A DNA stretch of 45,589 nt from an uncultured Collinsella sp. Lineage in GTDB: Bacteria > Actinomycetota > Coriobacteriia > Coriobacteriales > Coriobacteriaceae. Each line of letters starts with the position of its first letter. The stretch's first letter is position 1. Of the stretch, positions 24,983-33,573 are shown piece after piece. The translations under genes and the position numbers were made by a program. The stretch is from contig CATYZK010000014.1 of the NCBI GenBank assembly GCA_958415665.1, positions 1-45,589 on the forward strand, read 5' to 3'. The notes under the pieces are model-generated. The model had not been told where the DNA came from. It did no database searches and worked only from the letters and a program-made list of their open reading frames with translations.

Positions 24983-25696
24983 CTACCCCTGGGTGACCAA
25001 TCGGTAGCCGATGCCCACGTGCGTTTGGATATAGCGCGGATGCGCAGGGTCGGACTCGATCTTTTTGCGCAGCGTGCCCATAAAGACGCGCAGACTCGCG
25101 AGGTCGCTCTTGGTCGCCGTGCCCCAAATCTCGTGCAGGATAAACTGGTGCGTCAGCACCTTGTCGGCGTTGTGCGCCAGCAAGCAGAGCAACTTGTACT
25201 CGATCGGCGTCAGGTGCAGCTCCTCGCCATCCATCGTGGCGATGCCGGCATCAAAATCGATATGCAGCTCACCGGTATCGAACGAGCCCTCGGACGAACC
25301 CACACCTATCTGCGCATACGAAAGGCGCCTGAGCGTGGTGCGGATACGCGCGAGCAGCTCCTCGACCGAAAACGGCTTGGTCAGGTAGTCGTCGGCACCG
25401 GCATCGAGCGCGCGGATCTTGTCCGCGTCCTCGCTACGCGCCGAGACCACGATAATCGGCATGCCCGACCACGCGCGCACCGACTCGACCACCTTGACGC
25501 CGTCCATATCGGGCAGGCCCAGATCGAGCAGCACGATGCTCGGCGCCTGCGACGAGGCGGCGGCGATAGCGGCATGGGCGGTCTCCACAGCCATATGGCG
25601 CAGGCCGTGCGCCTCGAGCGCGGCAACGATGAGGTTGCGAACGGCGGGATCGTCCTCAACGACCAAGATGAGCGGTTTCACGGCAGAGTTCGGCAC
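24983..25696 (-). CDS. kdpE: KdpE-like response regulator, OmpR family
   Basis: A 237-residue two-component regulator. The receiver domain has the acidic pair EDD at 14-16, phospho-acceptor Asp58 in LLDLGLPDMDG, and the Lys of LTKPF. The carboxy-terminal winged helix contains LTPIEYKLLCLLAHN and THVGIGYRL, as in KdpE. The GTG at 25696 is chosen because AAGGAGT lies six bases upstream; it falls four bases past the sensor-kinase stop. The operon contains a Kup potassium transporter rather than KdpFABC, so it probably controls kup. Confidence 0.9.
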   Translation of the reverse strand: MPNSAVKPLILVVEDDPAVRNLIVAALEAHGLRHMAVETAHAAIAAASSQAPSIVLLDLGLPDMDGVKVVESVRAWSGMPIIVVSARSEDADKIRALDAGADDYLTKPFSVEELLARIRTTLRRLSYAQIGVGSSEGSFDTGELHIDFDAGIATMDGEELHLTPIEYKLLCLLAHNADKVLTHQFILHEIWGTATKSDLASLRVFMGTLRKKIESDPAHPRYIQTHVGIGYRLVTQG

Positions 25697-25700
25697 GGTG

Positions 25701-27326
25701 CTACTCCTTATCAAACGAAACGTCGGCGGCGGGAAGCTCAATCGTGAAGACCGAGCCGTGCGGATCCGCCGCGGAAACCTCTATGCTACCGCCATGCGCC
25801 AACGCAATGGAGCGGCAGAGCGAAAGCCCCAGGCCCACGCTGCGGTGACTGTCAGCCAAGCCGTGGTTGGCGGTGTAGAACGACTCAAAGATGCGCTCAC
25901 GGTCCTCGGGTGCGATGCCCGGCCCGTCGTCAGCGACCGAACACCTCACGCACCCGCCGTCAGCGCCAATCGAGATCACAATATGCGAGCCTGCGGGCGT
26001 ATAGGCGATGGCGTTGTTCACCAGATTGACCACCAGCTGCACCATCAGGCGCGCATCGACGTTGACGAGCGCCGGCTCATCGCACGGCACCACCTTAAGG
26101 TCGTGCTCGCGCACGGCCGGGTTCACGTGGCGCAGCGCCTCCTCGACGATATCGTCCATGAGCTCGAGCGTTGTCGACAGATGCATGCCGCCGCCCTCGA
26201 GCTTGGTGATGGCAAGCAGGTTCTCGACGGTGGCGTTGAGCCACAGCGCATCCGAGCGAATGGATAGCAGCAGGCCGCGGCGCGTCTGGGCATCGAGCAC
26301 CGCGGTGCCGGTCGAGCCCTGGTCGAGCAGCACGTCGGCATTGCCCGAAATACTGGTAAGCGGCGTGCGCAGATCGTGCGAGATCGAGCGCAGCAGGTTG
26401 GCGCGCAGCTGCTCATTTTTGGCAAGCACCGCCGCCTCCTCGCGAGCCTCCATGGCGCGGGCGCGATCGAGTGCCAGCTCGCCTTCGCTCACGATGGCAT
26501 CGGCAAGTGTCCGCTCCTCGTGCGTCAGCACGTCGGGCTCGGCAACGATAGCCAGCACGCCCACCACCGAGGCGGGGTCGCCCGAGCGCACGAAGCCGTC
26601 ACCCGAGCGCACGGTCAGGTATATGCCGTAGAACGCCGAACCGCCATAGGTGGCATCGAGCGGCGTTCCCACATAGGCGGACGCCGAGAGCCGCGGCGGC
26701 ATCTGCGGCGCCAGTTCATGCACCGGCGCGACATCGCCCACGGCCGTGTACGTCGCGCGCGGCAGCAGGTCATCGCCCTCGGCGTCGGCGCTGTACCACA
26801 CGACCGGACAGCCCGAAAGACGCGCCAGCTGCGTTGCCATAGCATGGACAATCTGCTGCTGATCGGCGCACCGCTGCAGCATGCGGTTGGTCTCGAGCAC
26901 CATATGCGTGCGGCGGTCGCTGGCAGCGGCCTGCGCCAGGGCACGGCGCAGGGCCAAGGCAATCGAGCTCGACACGAGCGAGACCGCAAACATGATGAAG
27001 AACATGCCGGGATAGACGCGGTCGATAAACGACAGCGAGTAGCGCGGATCGACAAATAAGAGGTTGTAGAGCGCCACGGCGGCCGCTGAGCTCAGCAGGC
27101 AATACAGGCGGCTCCAGGTAAAGAATGCGCACAGCTGCACGGCGAACACATAGACGATCATGATGCTCGGCGCGAGACCAGGATGGTCGAGCAACGCGCC
27201 CACAATCGTCGCCGCGACCAGCAGCCCCACCGATACGCAGGCGTCATACAGAGGAGTGCGGCGCGTCAGCGTTGTACGCCGCCACCAAAAGCTATCGGCA
27301 ATATCGCCGTCCGTACGGACGTCCAT
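25701..27326 (-). CDS. KdpD-like sensor histidine kinase lacking the amino-terminal KdpD/Usp domains
   Basis: A 541-residue membrane sensor kinase. It starts almost directly with the DUF4118-type membrane block of four helices (about residues 28-130), followed by a GAF-like region (150-290), HisKA with phospho-acceptor His317 in SISHDLRTPL, and an HATPase domain (VNNAIAYTP, DDGPGIAPEDRERIFESFY, GLGLSLC). Classical KdpD has about 890 residues with an ATP-binding KdpD domain and a Usp domain first; both are absent. It is followed at once by the KdpE-like regulator and preceded by Kup and a small membrane protein. The short form may sense potassium or envelope state without the c-di-AMP/Usp input known for some long KdpD proteins. 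Confidence 0.88.
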   Translation of the reverse strand: MDVRTDGDIADSFWWRRTTLTRRTPLYDACVSVGLLVAATIVGALLDHPGLAPSIMIVYVFAVQLCAFFTWSRLYCLLSSAAAVALYNLLFVDPRYSLSFIDRVYPGMFFIMFAVSLVSSSIALALRRALAQAAASDRRTHMVLETNRMLQRCADQQQIVHAMATQLARLSGCPVVWYSADAEGDDLLPRATYTAVGDVAPVHELAPQMPPRLSASAYVGTPLDATYGGSAFYGIYLTVRSGDGFVRSGDPASVVGVLAIVAEPDVLTHEERTLADAIVSEGELALDRARAMEAREEAAVLAKNEQLRANLLRSISHDLRTPLTSISGNADVLLDQGSTGTAVLDAQTRRGLLLSIRSDALWLNATVENLLAITKLEGGGMHLSTTLELMDDIVEEALRHVNPAVREHDLKVVPCDEPALVNVDARLMVQLVVNLVNNAIAYTPAGSHIVISIGADGGCVRCSVADDGPGIAPEDRERIFESFYTANHGLADSHRSVGLGLSLCRSIALAHGGSIEVSAADPHGSVFTIELPAADVSFDKE

Positions 27327-27345
27327 CAGCGCCCCGCCCCTCTCT

Positions 27346-27394
27346 CAAAAACAAAAACCACCACAAAGGGGACAGGCACCTTTGTGGTGGTTTT
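27346..27394 (-). terminator. Strong palindromic terminator/attenuator ahead of the KdpD-like gene
   Basis: A perfect 16-bp stem (27354-27369 with 27379-27394, loop GGACAGGCA on the plus strand). On the minus strand it is followed by TGTTTTTGAG. It lies 47 bp past the stop of the 64-residue gene and 28 bp before the kinase start. It should stop most transcripts from kup before the kinase. The core AAAGGGGACAGGCACCTTT resembles palindromes that I recall recurring in many bacterial genomes, some beside RAYT-type transposases; that link is from memory and unverified here. Confidence 0.7.
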
Positions 27395-27440
27395 CCCTCG
27401 TGGTGGTTCTAAGTGTAAAGCCTTCTACGACCGGTAGCCG

Positions 27441-27635
27441 CTAGACAAACAGCACGTGCGCGAGCAGGGCGCACACGCACACCGCTCCAAATACCAGTGC
27501 CACGATCGAAATAACGCGATCGGCCATGTCCATGTTGGCACGATTCGTAAAGAACCGATCTTCGGCGGCGTCGGCGCGTGCCTCACGCACCATCTCGGCA
27601 ACCACCTCGCGGCCATCAAGCATCCTTGCATCCAT
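27441..27635 (-). CDS. Small membrane protein between Kup and KdpD-like kinase, 64 residues
   Basis: No family recognised. The first 40 residues are highly charged (DGREVVAEMVREARADAAEDRFF). One hydrophobic helix (VISIVALVFGAVCVCALLAHVLFV) ends the protein, a tail-anchored look with two cysteines. The start at 27635 is favoured because GGGGAGG lies five bases upstream; an in-frame ATG ten codons earlier has a weaker site. It is 61 bp downstream of kup on the same strand. A regulatory partner of Kup or of the sensor kinase would fit, by position only. Confidence 0.7.
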   Translation of the reverse strand: MDARMLDGREVVAEMVREARADAAEDRFFTNRANMDMADRVISIVALVFGAVCVCALLAHVLFV

Positions 27636-27696
27636 GTTTGCCTCCCCGGCCCCAATCTTGTCCATCGAAAACCAACTCCATGCAACCCGTCGGCGC

Positions 27697-29724
27697 CTAC
27701 GGGCGCTCGTTGGGGGCCAGGCGCTGCATCTTGCTCACGGCCTTAAACTTGGTGAACAGCGGCACATACTCAAAGCTCACGTTGGAGTTCTCCAGACCGT
27801 ACCAGCGCGCCGGCGTGCCGGCGGCGCGGCGGATGATGTACTTGAGCGTAATGGCCGTACGCTCGCTCGGCTCCACGTCGCTTTCGGGTGCCAGAAGCTT
27901 GCGGATCATGACGAACTTGAACGTGCCGATGTTGCCCGGATCCTTGTAGACCGAGTAGTCATGCGTCTGCGCCGGCAGCTCGCCGGTGGCAGCCAGGTCC
28001 TGAACGACCTGACGCAGGTAGGCATTGACGCGCTGGTTGATCTTGTAGCCCAGGTACAGATGCACGCGGAACACGTAGTCGGTGCCGAACGTCTCGACCG
28101 AATAGGCAAAGGTGTGCGGTTCGTCCATGGTCTCGACATTCACGAACCACCAGGCGCGGGCGCGCTTGGGATGCTTGTCCAAGATCGAGTAGACGATATC
28201 ACGGTCGATGTAGTCGGTATGGGTGTCCTTGGTCAGGTACACGATGTTGTCGCTCATGCGCTCGTAGCGGTCGTCGTCACGCAGGCGCTTGAGCTGCGGC
28301 AGGTAGCTGCGCAGCGGCAGCAGCGTAAACTGGCGCTGCTCGACCGCCGTGCCGTTGTACCAGCACACCATAATGCCCATGATGAGTGCAGCCATAAGGA
28401 TGGTGAAGTAGCCGCCGTGGAAGAACTTGGTGAGCGAGCTCACGAAGAAGAAGCCTTCGAGCAAAAGGAAGAAGGCCGCGAAGATCCACGGAGCAACCTT
28501 GAGCTTGCGCTCCTCGTGCAGGTAGAAGAAGAGCAGCAGCGTGGTGCACATCATAGTCAGCGTAATGGCAAGGCCGTAGGCGGCTTCCATATGTGCCGAG
28601 TTCTGGAACAGCAGCACCACGATGACGCAGCCGACAAGCATGACGTTGTTGACCATGGGGATGTAGAGCTGGCCTTTGGTCTCGGCAGGGTAGAAGACCT
28701 GCATGTGCGGCATGAGGTCCAGACGGCTGGCCTCGGACACCAGCGAGAACGCGCCGGTAATGAGCGCCTGCGAGGCAATGATGGCCGCGATGGTTGAAAG
28801 GCCGACGGCAAACGGGCGCAGGCCCGGGGCGAGCATCTGGTAGAACGGGTTAAGGTCGGCAATGCCCAAGAGCTCGGGGTTGGCAGCGTTGTTGATAAGC
28901 CAAGCGCCCTGGCCCATATAGGACAGCAGCAGACAGCACTTAACGAACGGCCAGGTGGCGTAGATGTTGCCGCGGCCGACGTGGCCCATGTCGGAGTAGA
29001 GCGCCTCGGCGCCGGTGGTGGCGAGGAAGCAGCTGCCCAGAATCATGATGCCCGCGTGGTTGTTGGGGCTCAGCAAAAAGGCGATGCCGCGCACCGGGTT
29101 GAGGCACAGCAGCACGGCGGGGTGCTGGAAGACAAAGAACAGACCCGTGCCGCCCAGGAACAGGAACCACAGCGTCATGATGGGGCCAAAGGCGTGACCG
29201 ATCTTGGCCGTACCGATGCGCTGTACCAAGAAGAGCACGATGATGATGGCGAGCGTGATGGCGACAACGCGGCCCTGGTCGTCACCGAGCACGGCATGGA
29301 CCGCCGGGATGGTGCGCAGGCCCTCGATAGCCGTGGTAACGGTAACGGCAGGCGTCAGGATGCCGTCGGCGAGGAGCGCCGCCCCGCCCAGCATGGCGGG
29401 GATGATGAGCCACTTGCCGCAGCGCTTGACTAGGCTGTACAGGGCAAAGATACCGCCCTCGCCATGGTTATCGGCGCGCAGCGAGATGAGCACATACTTG
29501 ATGGTCGTCAGCAGCGTGACCGTCCACACGACAAGGGAGAGCGCGCCGAGCACGAACTCCTCCGTGACGCTTCCGATGCCGCCGTTGCCGGCAACGAGCG
29601 CCTTTGTTACATACATAGGGCTGGTGCCGATATCGCCGTACACCACGCCCAGCGTGACGAGCATCGCCGAGATGCTCACAGGAATCGCAGCGTGCGAGGC
29701 TGCCTCCTTGGCCTTTTGTTCCAT
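27697..29724 (-). CDS. kup: Kup-family low-affinity potassium transporter
   Basis: A 675-residue potassium:proton symporter with about twelve membrane helices in the first 430 residues (VTLGVVYGDIGTSPMYV is the hallmark first helix) and a soluble carboxy-terminal domain of about 200 residues. AAGGAA precedes the ATG. It heads a unit with a 64-residue membrane protein and a KdpD/KdpE-like pair, so potassium-responsive control is likely. The 159-bp upstream gap shows no ydaO-type c-di-AMP riboswitch. Confidence 0.95.
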   Translation of the reverse strand: MEQKAKEAASHAAIPVSISAMLVTLGVVYGDIGTSPMYVTKALVAGNGGIGSVTEEFVLGALSLVVWTVTLLTTIKYVLISLRADNHGEGGIFALYSLVKRCGKWLIIPAMLGGAALLADGILTPAVTVTTAIEGLRTIPAVHAVLGDDQGRVVAITLAIIIVLFLVQRIGTAKIGHAFGPIMTLWFLFLGGTGLFFVFQHPAVLLCLNPVRGIAFLLSPNNHAGIMILGSCFLATTGAEALYSDMGHVGRGNIYATWPFVKCCLLLSYMGQGAWLINNAANPELLGIADLNPFYQMLAPGLRPFAVGLSTIAAIIASQALITGAFSLVSEASRLDLMPHMQVFYPAETKGQLYIPMVNNVMLVGCVIVVLLFQNSAHMEAAYGLAITLTMMCTTLLLFFYLHEERKLKVAPWIFAAFFLLLEGFFFVSSLTKFFHGGYFTILMAALIMGIMVCWYNGTAVEQRQFTLLPLRSYLPQLKRLRDDDRYERMSDNIVYLTKDTHTDYIDRDIVYSILDKHPKRARAWWFVNVETMDEPHTFAYSVETFGTDYVFRVHLYLGYKINQRVNAYLRQVVQDLAATGELPAQTHDYSVYKDPGNIGTFKFVMIRKLLAPESDVEPSERTAITLKYIIRRAAGTPARWYGLENSNVSFEYVPLFTKFKAVSKMQRLAPNERP

Positions 29725-29760
29725 AAGCCGGTTTCCTTCCCAACTTTAATGTTCGAAGGG

Positions 29761-29766
29761 ATTATA
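29761..29766 (-). promoter_or_regulatory. Likely -10 box of kup
   Basis: On the minus strand CCTATAATCCC gives a perfect TATAAT 36 bp before the kup start codon. The -35 region (CATTAA at about 17 bp) is poor, so an activator may be needed. Confidence 0.45.
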
Positions 29767-29855
29767 GGTAATCGGCCCATGATTTAATGCACCGTTTTCC
29801 CAGCTAGATAAACATTTATACGGCCTTTAGGCCACCACGGCGATATGGAATGTGA

Positions 29856-29874
29856 CAAAGGGACTGTCCCTTTG
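29856..29874. repeat. Short palindrome after the nitroreductase gene
   Basis: CAAAGGGAC and GTCCCTTTG are perfect 9-bp arms around a single T, preceded by TGTGA. It lies 10 bp past the nitroreductase stop. Like the element at 27354 it contains an AAAGGG(G)ACxG core, so the two may be members of one dispersed palindrome family. No strong T run, so termination would be weak. Confidence 0.6.
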
Positions 29875-29883
29875 CAGCATCTG

Positions 29884-30756
29884 TCATTTTCCGAGCCAGT
29901 TTTTGAACCACCACTCCATGGAGCGGCTCATCTCGGCCATAAAGGGGCTCGTGTGTTTGCGGGTGTAGATATCCACCACGCGCTCGCCCACCTCGCGGGC
30001 ATGCGGGCGAAACATCGCATCCATCTCGGCCACCTGCGCGTCCATGGTCGCGGCATCCGCACGGCAGTAGCGTTCCTCGTGCACCAGGTTCACCACGGGA
30101 TGCGCAATGGCCGGGCGCTCTTTGCGAGGCGTGCCGATGATGAGCATCGATAGCGGCATGGTATAGGGCGGCAGATCGAGCAGCTCGGCGACTTCCTCGG
30201 CATTCTCGACGATATCACCGATATAGCAGCTCCCCAGGCCCAGGGCCTCGGCGGCGACCACGGCATTTTGCGCGGCGATCACGGCATCCTGCGCCGCGAT
30301 GGCAAAGTCGCCCAAACCCGGCGCGCGGCGGGGCGCCTTGCCCGTACGCTCGACAAACTCGGGCTCAAAGCAGCCCACGTGCTCAAACAGATTGATCCAC
30401 TTGGCATAATCGACCACAAATATAAGTGCCCAGGGAGCCTTGGCGATCATAGGCTGGTGGTCGCACAGGTCGGCCAGACGGTCCAGCGTAGCCTGCTCGC
30501 GAATGCTCACGATGGAATACATCATCATGGCGCCTGCCGACGGCGCACGGCTCGCCGCATGCAGAATCGCCGCACGCTGCTCGTCGGTCACCGCTGCGGG
30601 ACGGTCGTTGTCATCGCGCGCAAAAGCGCGCGTGGACGAACGGTGCTCCAAAATGTCCAGCACCGCGTTGCCCGTAGTCTCGACCGGATAGCCGTACGTA
30701 TCCACGACCGCAGCTCCGTCGCCGCCCATGTCAGCCTTGCAAACCTGCTCGCTCAT
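29884..30756 (-). CDS. Nitroreductase-family flavoprotein
   Basis: A 290-residue FMN-dependent oxidoreductase. The family core is visible: HRSSTRAFARD (phosphate-binding RS), AASRAPSAGAMMMYSIV, then DAVIAAQNAVVAAEALGLGSCYIGDI. The carboxy-terminal 60 residues go beyond the core (ERYCRADAATMDAQVAEMD onward) and may form a lid. It reduces nitro or quinone-like compounds with NAD(P)H in general; the physiological substrate is unknown. It stands alone, divergent from the sulfatase gene. Confidence 0.88.
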   Translation of the reverse strand: MSEQVCKADMGGDGAAVVDTYGYPVETTGNAVLDILEHRSSTRAFARDDNDRPAAVTDEQRAAILHAASRAPSAGAMMMYSIVSIREQATLDRLADLCDHQPMIAKAPWALIFVVDYAKWINLFEHVGCFEPEFVERTGKAPRRAPGLGDFAIAAQDAVIAAQNAVVAAEALGLGSCYIGDIVENAEEVAELLDLPPYTMPLSMLIIGTPRKERPAIAHPVVNLVHEERYCRADAATMDAQVAEMDAMFRPHAREVGERVVDIYTRKHTSPFMAEMSRSMEWWFKNWLGK

Positions 30757-30970
30757 CGCCCTACCCTCGCCAATTCTTTAAGAAGCCTTTACGTTTCCGT
30801 GTAATTCCCGTCCATTATCGCGCAGGTCGCCACTACATTGCGCAACACTGCCACACGTGCGCGTTATTATGGCTGGTTGTTGTACGCAGCCCTCAAATGC
30901 TGCGCATATCTTGGTAACAATCGGGTAAACCCCCGCTTTCGTAGGTTCTAAGTTTGTGAGGAGTCTCAGC

Positions 30971-33271
30971 ATGTTCGCAGCCGCTATCTCGCTCGTCGGT
31001 CTCGCGGCGACCGTCTACCTTGTTTTGCGCGAGGCCAAGGCCATTCGTGCTCAGTCGGGCACCGTCGCCAAGAGCGCTCTTGGGTGGAGCGTTGCCTTTG
31101 GCCTGTTCCAGCTCTTTTTGACCGTCTGGGGCGCTATTGGCCTCGTCGCCCAAAACGAGCCGCTCGCCTTCGTGATGCTCATCCTGACCAATGCCATCCT
31201 TACCGGATGCGCCTGGGCCAGCATCACCCGCGACCGCATCGCCCCGCGCGTCTTTGCGTTCGCCGGGTCCGATGCCCCCGTCCCCACCGGCAAGCTCGCC
31301 CGCCTGCGCGGAGCCTTTGTGGGCAAACCGCTCGTCGCCGCCGTCCTGTGCCTGTCGCTCGCCGGCGTCTTTGCGCTGCTGGGCATGGAGGTCTCGTCCA
31401 ACCACGACTTTACCTGGGTCTACCCCCTGTGCATCCTGCTCGAGTGGGCCATCATCACCGCGCTCATGGCCGGCCTGTTCTTCCTGTTCCAGCGCCATGG
31501 CGCAGCTCCGGCCGTTCTGGCCTTCGCCCTCTTTGTCCTGGGCATTGCCGAGTTCTTCGTCATCACGTTTAAATCCATGCCCATCCAGCCGGGCGACCTT
31601 TCGGCCATCTCCACCGCCGCCGCGGTCGCCGGCAACGGCTATACCTTCTCGATCTCGCTGTTCTGCGTGCTGTCGATGGGCTTTACCGCCATCGGCATGC
31701 TGCTGTGCGAGTACGCCGGCCTGGTGGCGCCGCATCGCCAGAAGGGCGCCGCCAACGCCAAGCGCATGCTGCTCACCAACCTGCTCGTGGCCGTGCTGTG
31801 CCTGGGCGGCGTAACCGCGCACGTCACGCTCATCGACTACTACAACACCCTGGGCATCACCGTGTACACCTGGCGCCCGCTCGAGAGCTACTGGCGCGAG
31901 GGCTACCTGCCTGCCTTTATTAGTGCGGCGCAGTCCATCAAGCCGCCTAAACCCGCCGATTACTCCGTCGACGACGCCAAGGCCACGCTCAAAAAATACG
32001 CCAAGGCCTACGACAAGTCCGATGCCGCCAAGAGCGACGAGCGCGCCGCAGCAAAGGAGCAGTTCGATAGCGAGAAGCCCACGGTCATCGCCATCATGAA
32101 CGAGACGTTCTCCGACCTGTCGATCTACCAGAACATGCGTGCCGGCTACGAGGGCCCGCAGTACTTTAAGAGCCTGTCCAACTGCCTCAGCCGCGGCAAG
32201 CTCTACGTGAGTGCCTACGGCGGCGGCACCGCCAATACCGAGTTTGAGTTCCTGACCGGCAACTCCATGGCCAACCTGGGCTCGGGCGTGTACCCCTACA
32301 CCATCTACAACATGGAGACGACTGGGAACCTAGCAGAGCAGTTCAAGTCGCTCGGATATTCCACCACGGCCATGCACCCCAACCACGCGACCAACTGGAA
32401 CCGCGAGAACGTCTACAAGGACTTTGGCTTTGACCAGTTCCTGTCCATCAACGATTTCCAGGGCGCCGATACTCTGCGCGGCATGGTGACCGACCAGGCG
32501 ACCTACGACAAGATTCTTGAGCTGCTCGACCAGAACGCCGATCCGCAGTTTATCTTCGACGTGACCATGCAGAACCACTCGGGCTACGACACGGGCCTGG
32601 TGCCGCTCGACAAGCAGGTGCACCTGAACATCGACACGACCGACCTGGACGCCAAGACCGTCGAGGACGGCACGCTGTCCGATGTCGACGAGTATGTCTC
32701 GTGCATCGAGCAGTCCGACCAGGCGCTGCGCTACTTCCTCAACGCCCTGAGCAAGCTCGACCGCAAGGTGGTCGTAGTGTTCTGGGGCGACCATCAACCG
32801 TTCTTCCCGTCCAAGTTCAATGACAAGTGGTTTACCGACGAGGATGACGCCACCCACCAGGAGCGCCTGTGGCAGACCGACTACATCATCTGGGCCAACT
32901 ACGACGTTGCCGGTTGTGACCAGACGAGCGAGGTCGACGACCTGTCCACCAACTACCTGTCCACCCAGCTGATGCAACTGATCGGCGCCCCGCTGACCGA
33001 CTACCAGAAAGCGCACATGACGCTGCGCGAATCGCTGCCCGCCATCAACTCCGTGGGCTACGAGGACGCCAGCCTGCGCTGGGCGCTCTCCTCCAACGTC
33101 ACCGGTGACGACGCCGCTGCCGCAGCCGCCACCAAGGCGCGCGAGGATTACGCCAAGATGCAGTACTACGAGATGTTCCGCGACGGCAAGAATGTGTACA
33201 CCGAGCACTTCCAGACCGAAGCCAACGAGACCGATCCCAACCTGGCGCCGGGTACGACCAAGATCAAGTAG
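30971..33271 (+). CDS. LTA-synthase-family sulfatase, membrane-bound phosphoglycerol-transferase-like
   Basis: A 766-residue membrane enzyme. About seven hydrophobic helices fill residues 1-300. The extracellular sulfatase-fold domain follows, with a metal-site Glu in MNETFSDL (near 376), the catalytic Thr in YGGGTANTEFEFLTG (near 421), and QNHSGY and WGDHQPF for the metal ligands. These enzymes transfer phosphoglycerol or related groups onto envelope polymers. GAGGAG lies seven bases before the ATG at 30971. No teichoic-acid genes are adjacent. Its 3' region carries the composite palindromic element 33291-33553. Confidence 0.9.
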   Translation: MFAAAISLVGLAATVYLVLREAKAIRAQSGTVAKSALGWSVAFGLFQLFLTVWGAIGLVAQNEPLAFVMLILTNAILTGCAWASITRDRIAPRVFAFAGSDAPVPTGKLARLRGAFVGKPLVAAVLCLSLAGVFALLGMEVSSNHDFTWVYPLCILLEWAIITALMAGLFFLFQRHGAAPAVLAFALFVLGIAEFFVITFKSMPIQPGDLSAISTAAAVAGNGYTFSISLFCVLSMGFTAIGMLLCEYAGLVAPHRQKGAANAKRMLLTNLLVAVLCLGGVTAHVTLIDYYNTLGITVYTWRPLESYWREGYLPAFISAAQSIKPPKPADYSVDDAKATLKKYAKAYDKSDAAKSDERAAAKEQFDSEKPTVIAIMNETFSDLSIYQNMRAGYEGPQYFKSLSNCLSRGKLYVSAYGGGTANTEFEFLTGNSMANLGSGVYPYTIYNMETTGNLAEQFKSLGYSTTAMHPNHATNWNRENVYKDFGFDQFLSINDFQGADTLRGMVTDQATYDKILELLDQNADPQFIFDVTMQNHSGYDTGLVPLDKQVHLNIDTTDLDAKTVEDGTLSDVDEYVSCIEQSDQALRYFLNALSKLDRKVVVVFWGDHQPFFPSKFNDKWFTDEDDATHQERLWQTDYIIWANYDVAGCDQTSEVDDLSTNYLSTQLMQLIGAPLTDYQKAHMTLRESLPAINSVGYEDASLRWALSSNVTGDDAAAAAATKAREDYAKMQYYEMFRDGKNVYTEHFQTEANETDPNLAPGTTKIK

Positions 33272-33290
33272 CGGGGTCGGGGGCCCGAAT

Positions 33291-33420
33291 CGGCGGCAGG
33301 CGGAGGCACGGGAAAGGTCTGCTGCTCAAACAGTCCTGCGCAAGACGGGGGCCACATTAAGTGGCCCCCTTTGCGTGCGGAACTCGCGACAGACCTTTCC
33401 CGTGCCTCCGCCTGCCGCCG
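33291..33420. repeat. Nested long inverted repeat, element A (shared core with 38358-38486)
   Basis: Perfect 31-bp outer arms (33291-33321 with 33390-33420) enclose a 68-bp core. Inside the core GGGGGCCAC (33347-33355) and GTGGCCCCC (33361-33369) form a perfect 9-bp hairpin with loop ATTAA, followed by TTTGCG. It starts 20 bp past the sulfatase stop. The core, read on the minus strand, matches about 59 of 68 positions of the core at 38389-38456, while the outer arms of the two elements differ. Confidence 0.9.
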
Positions 33421-33501
33421 CCCCTCACCCGTTGCGGGTTGAGTGGGCTGATGAGAAACTGCGCTCGCCTCATAGCAGAAGCGTGGCCTGTCATGCGTAT
33501 C

Positions 33502-33553
33502 GCGAAAACTGTGCCCCACTCTGGGCGCGCCGATTGTGGGATGGACTTTCCGG
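33502..33553. repeat. Solo copy of the 62-bp-array palindromic unit
   Basis: This stretch has the two half-motifs of the array at 37852-38313: GAAAACTGTGCCCCA on the left, GATTGTGGGATG then CTTTCCGGTT on the right. The right half differs from array unit 4 (38035-38081) at only a few positions. Read on the other strand it also matches array unit 6 (CGCCCAGAGTGGG), because the unit is near-palindromic. It lies 84 bp after element A and before the terminator, inside the sulfatase 3' region. Confidence 0.8.
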
Positions 33554-33573
33554 TTGCGGAGACTTCAGTTGAG

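Noticed and set aside
29725..29883. c-di-AMP (ydaO-type) riboswitch upstream of kup
   Set aside because: I looked because such riboswitches often control potassium transporters, but the gap is only 159 bp and lacks the conserved segments of that class.
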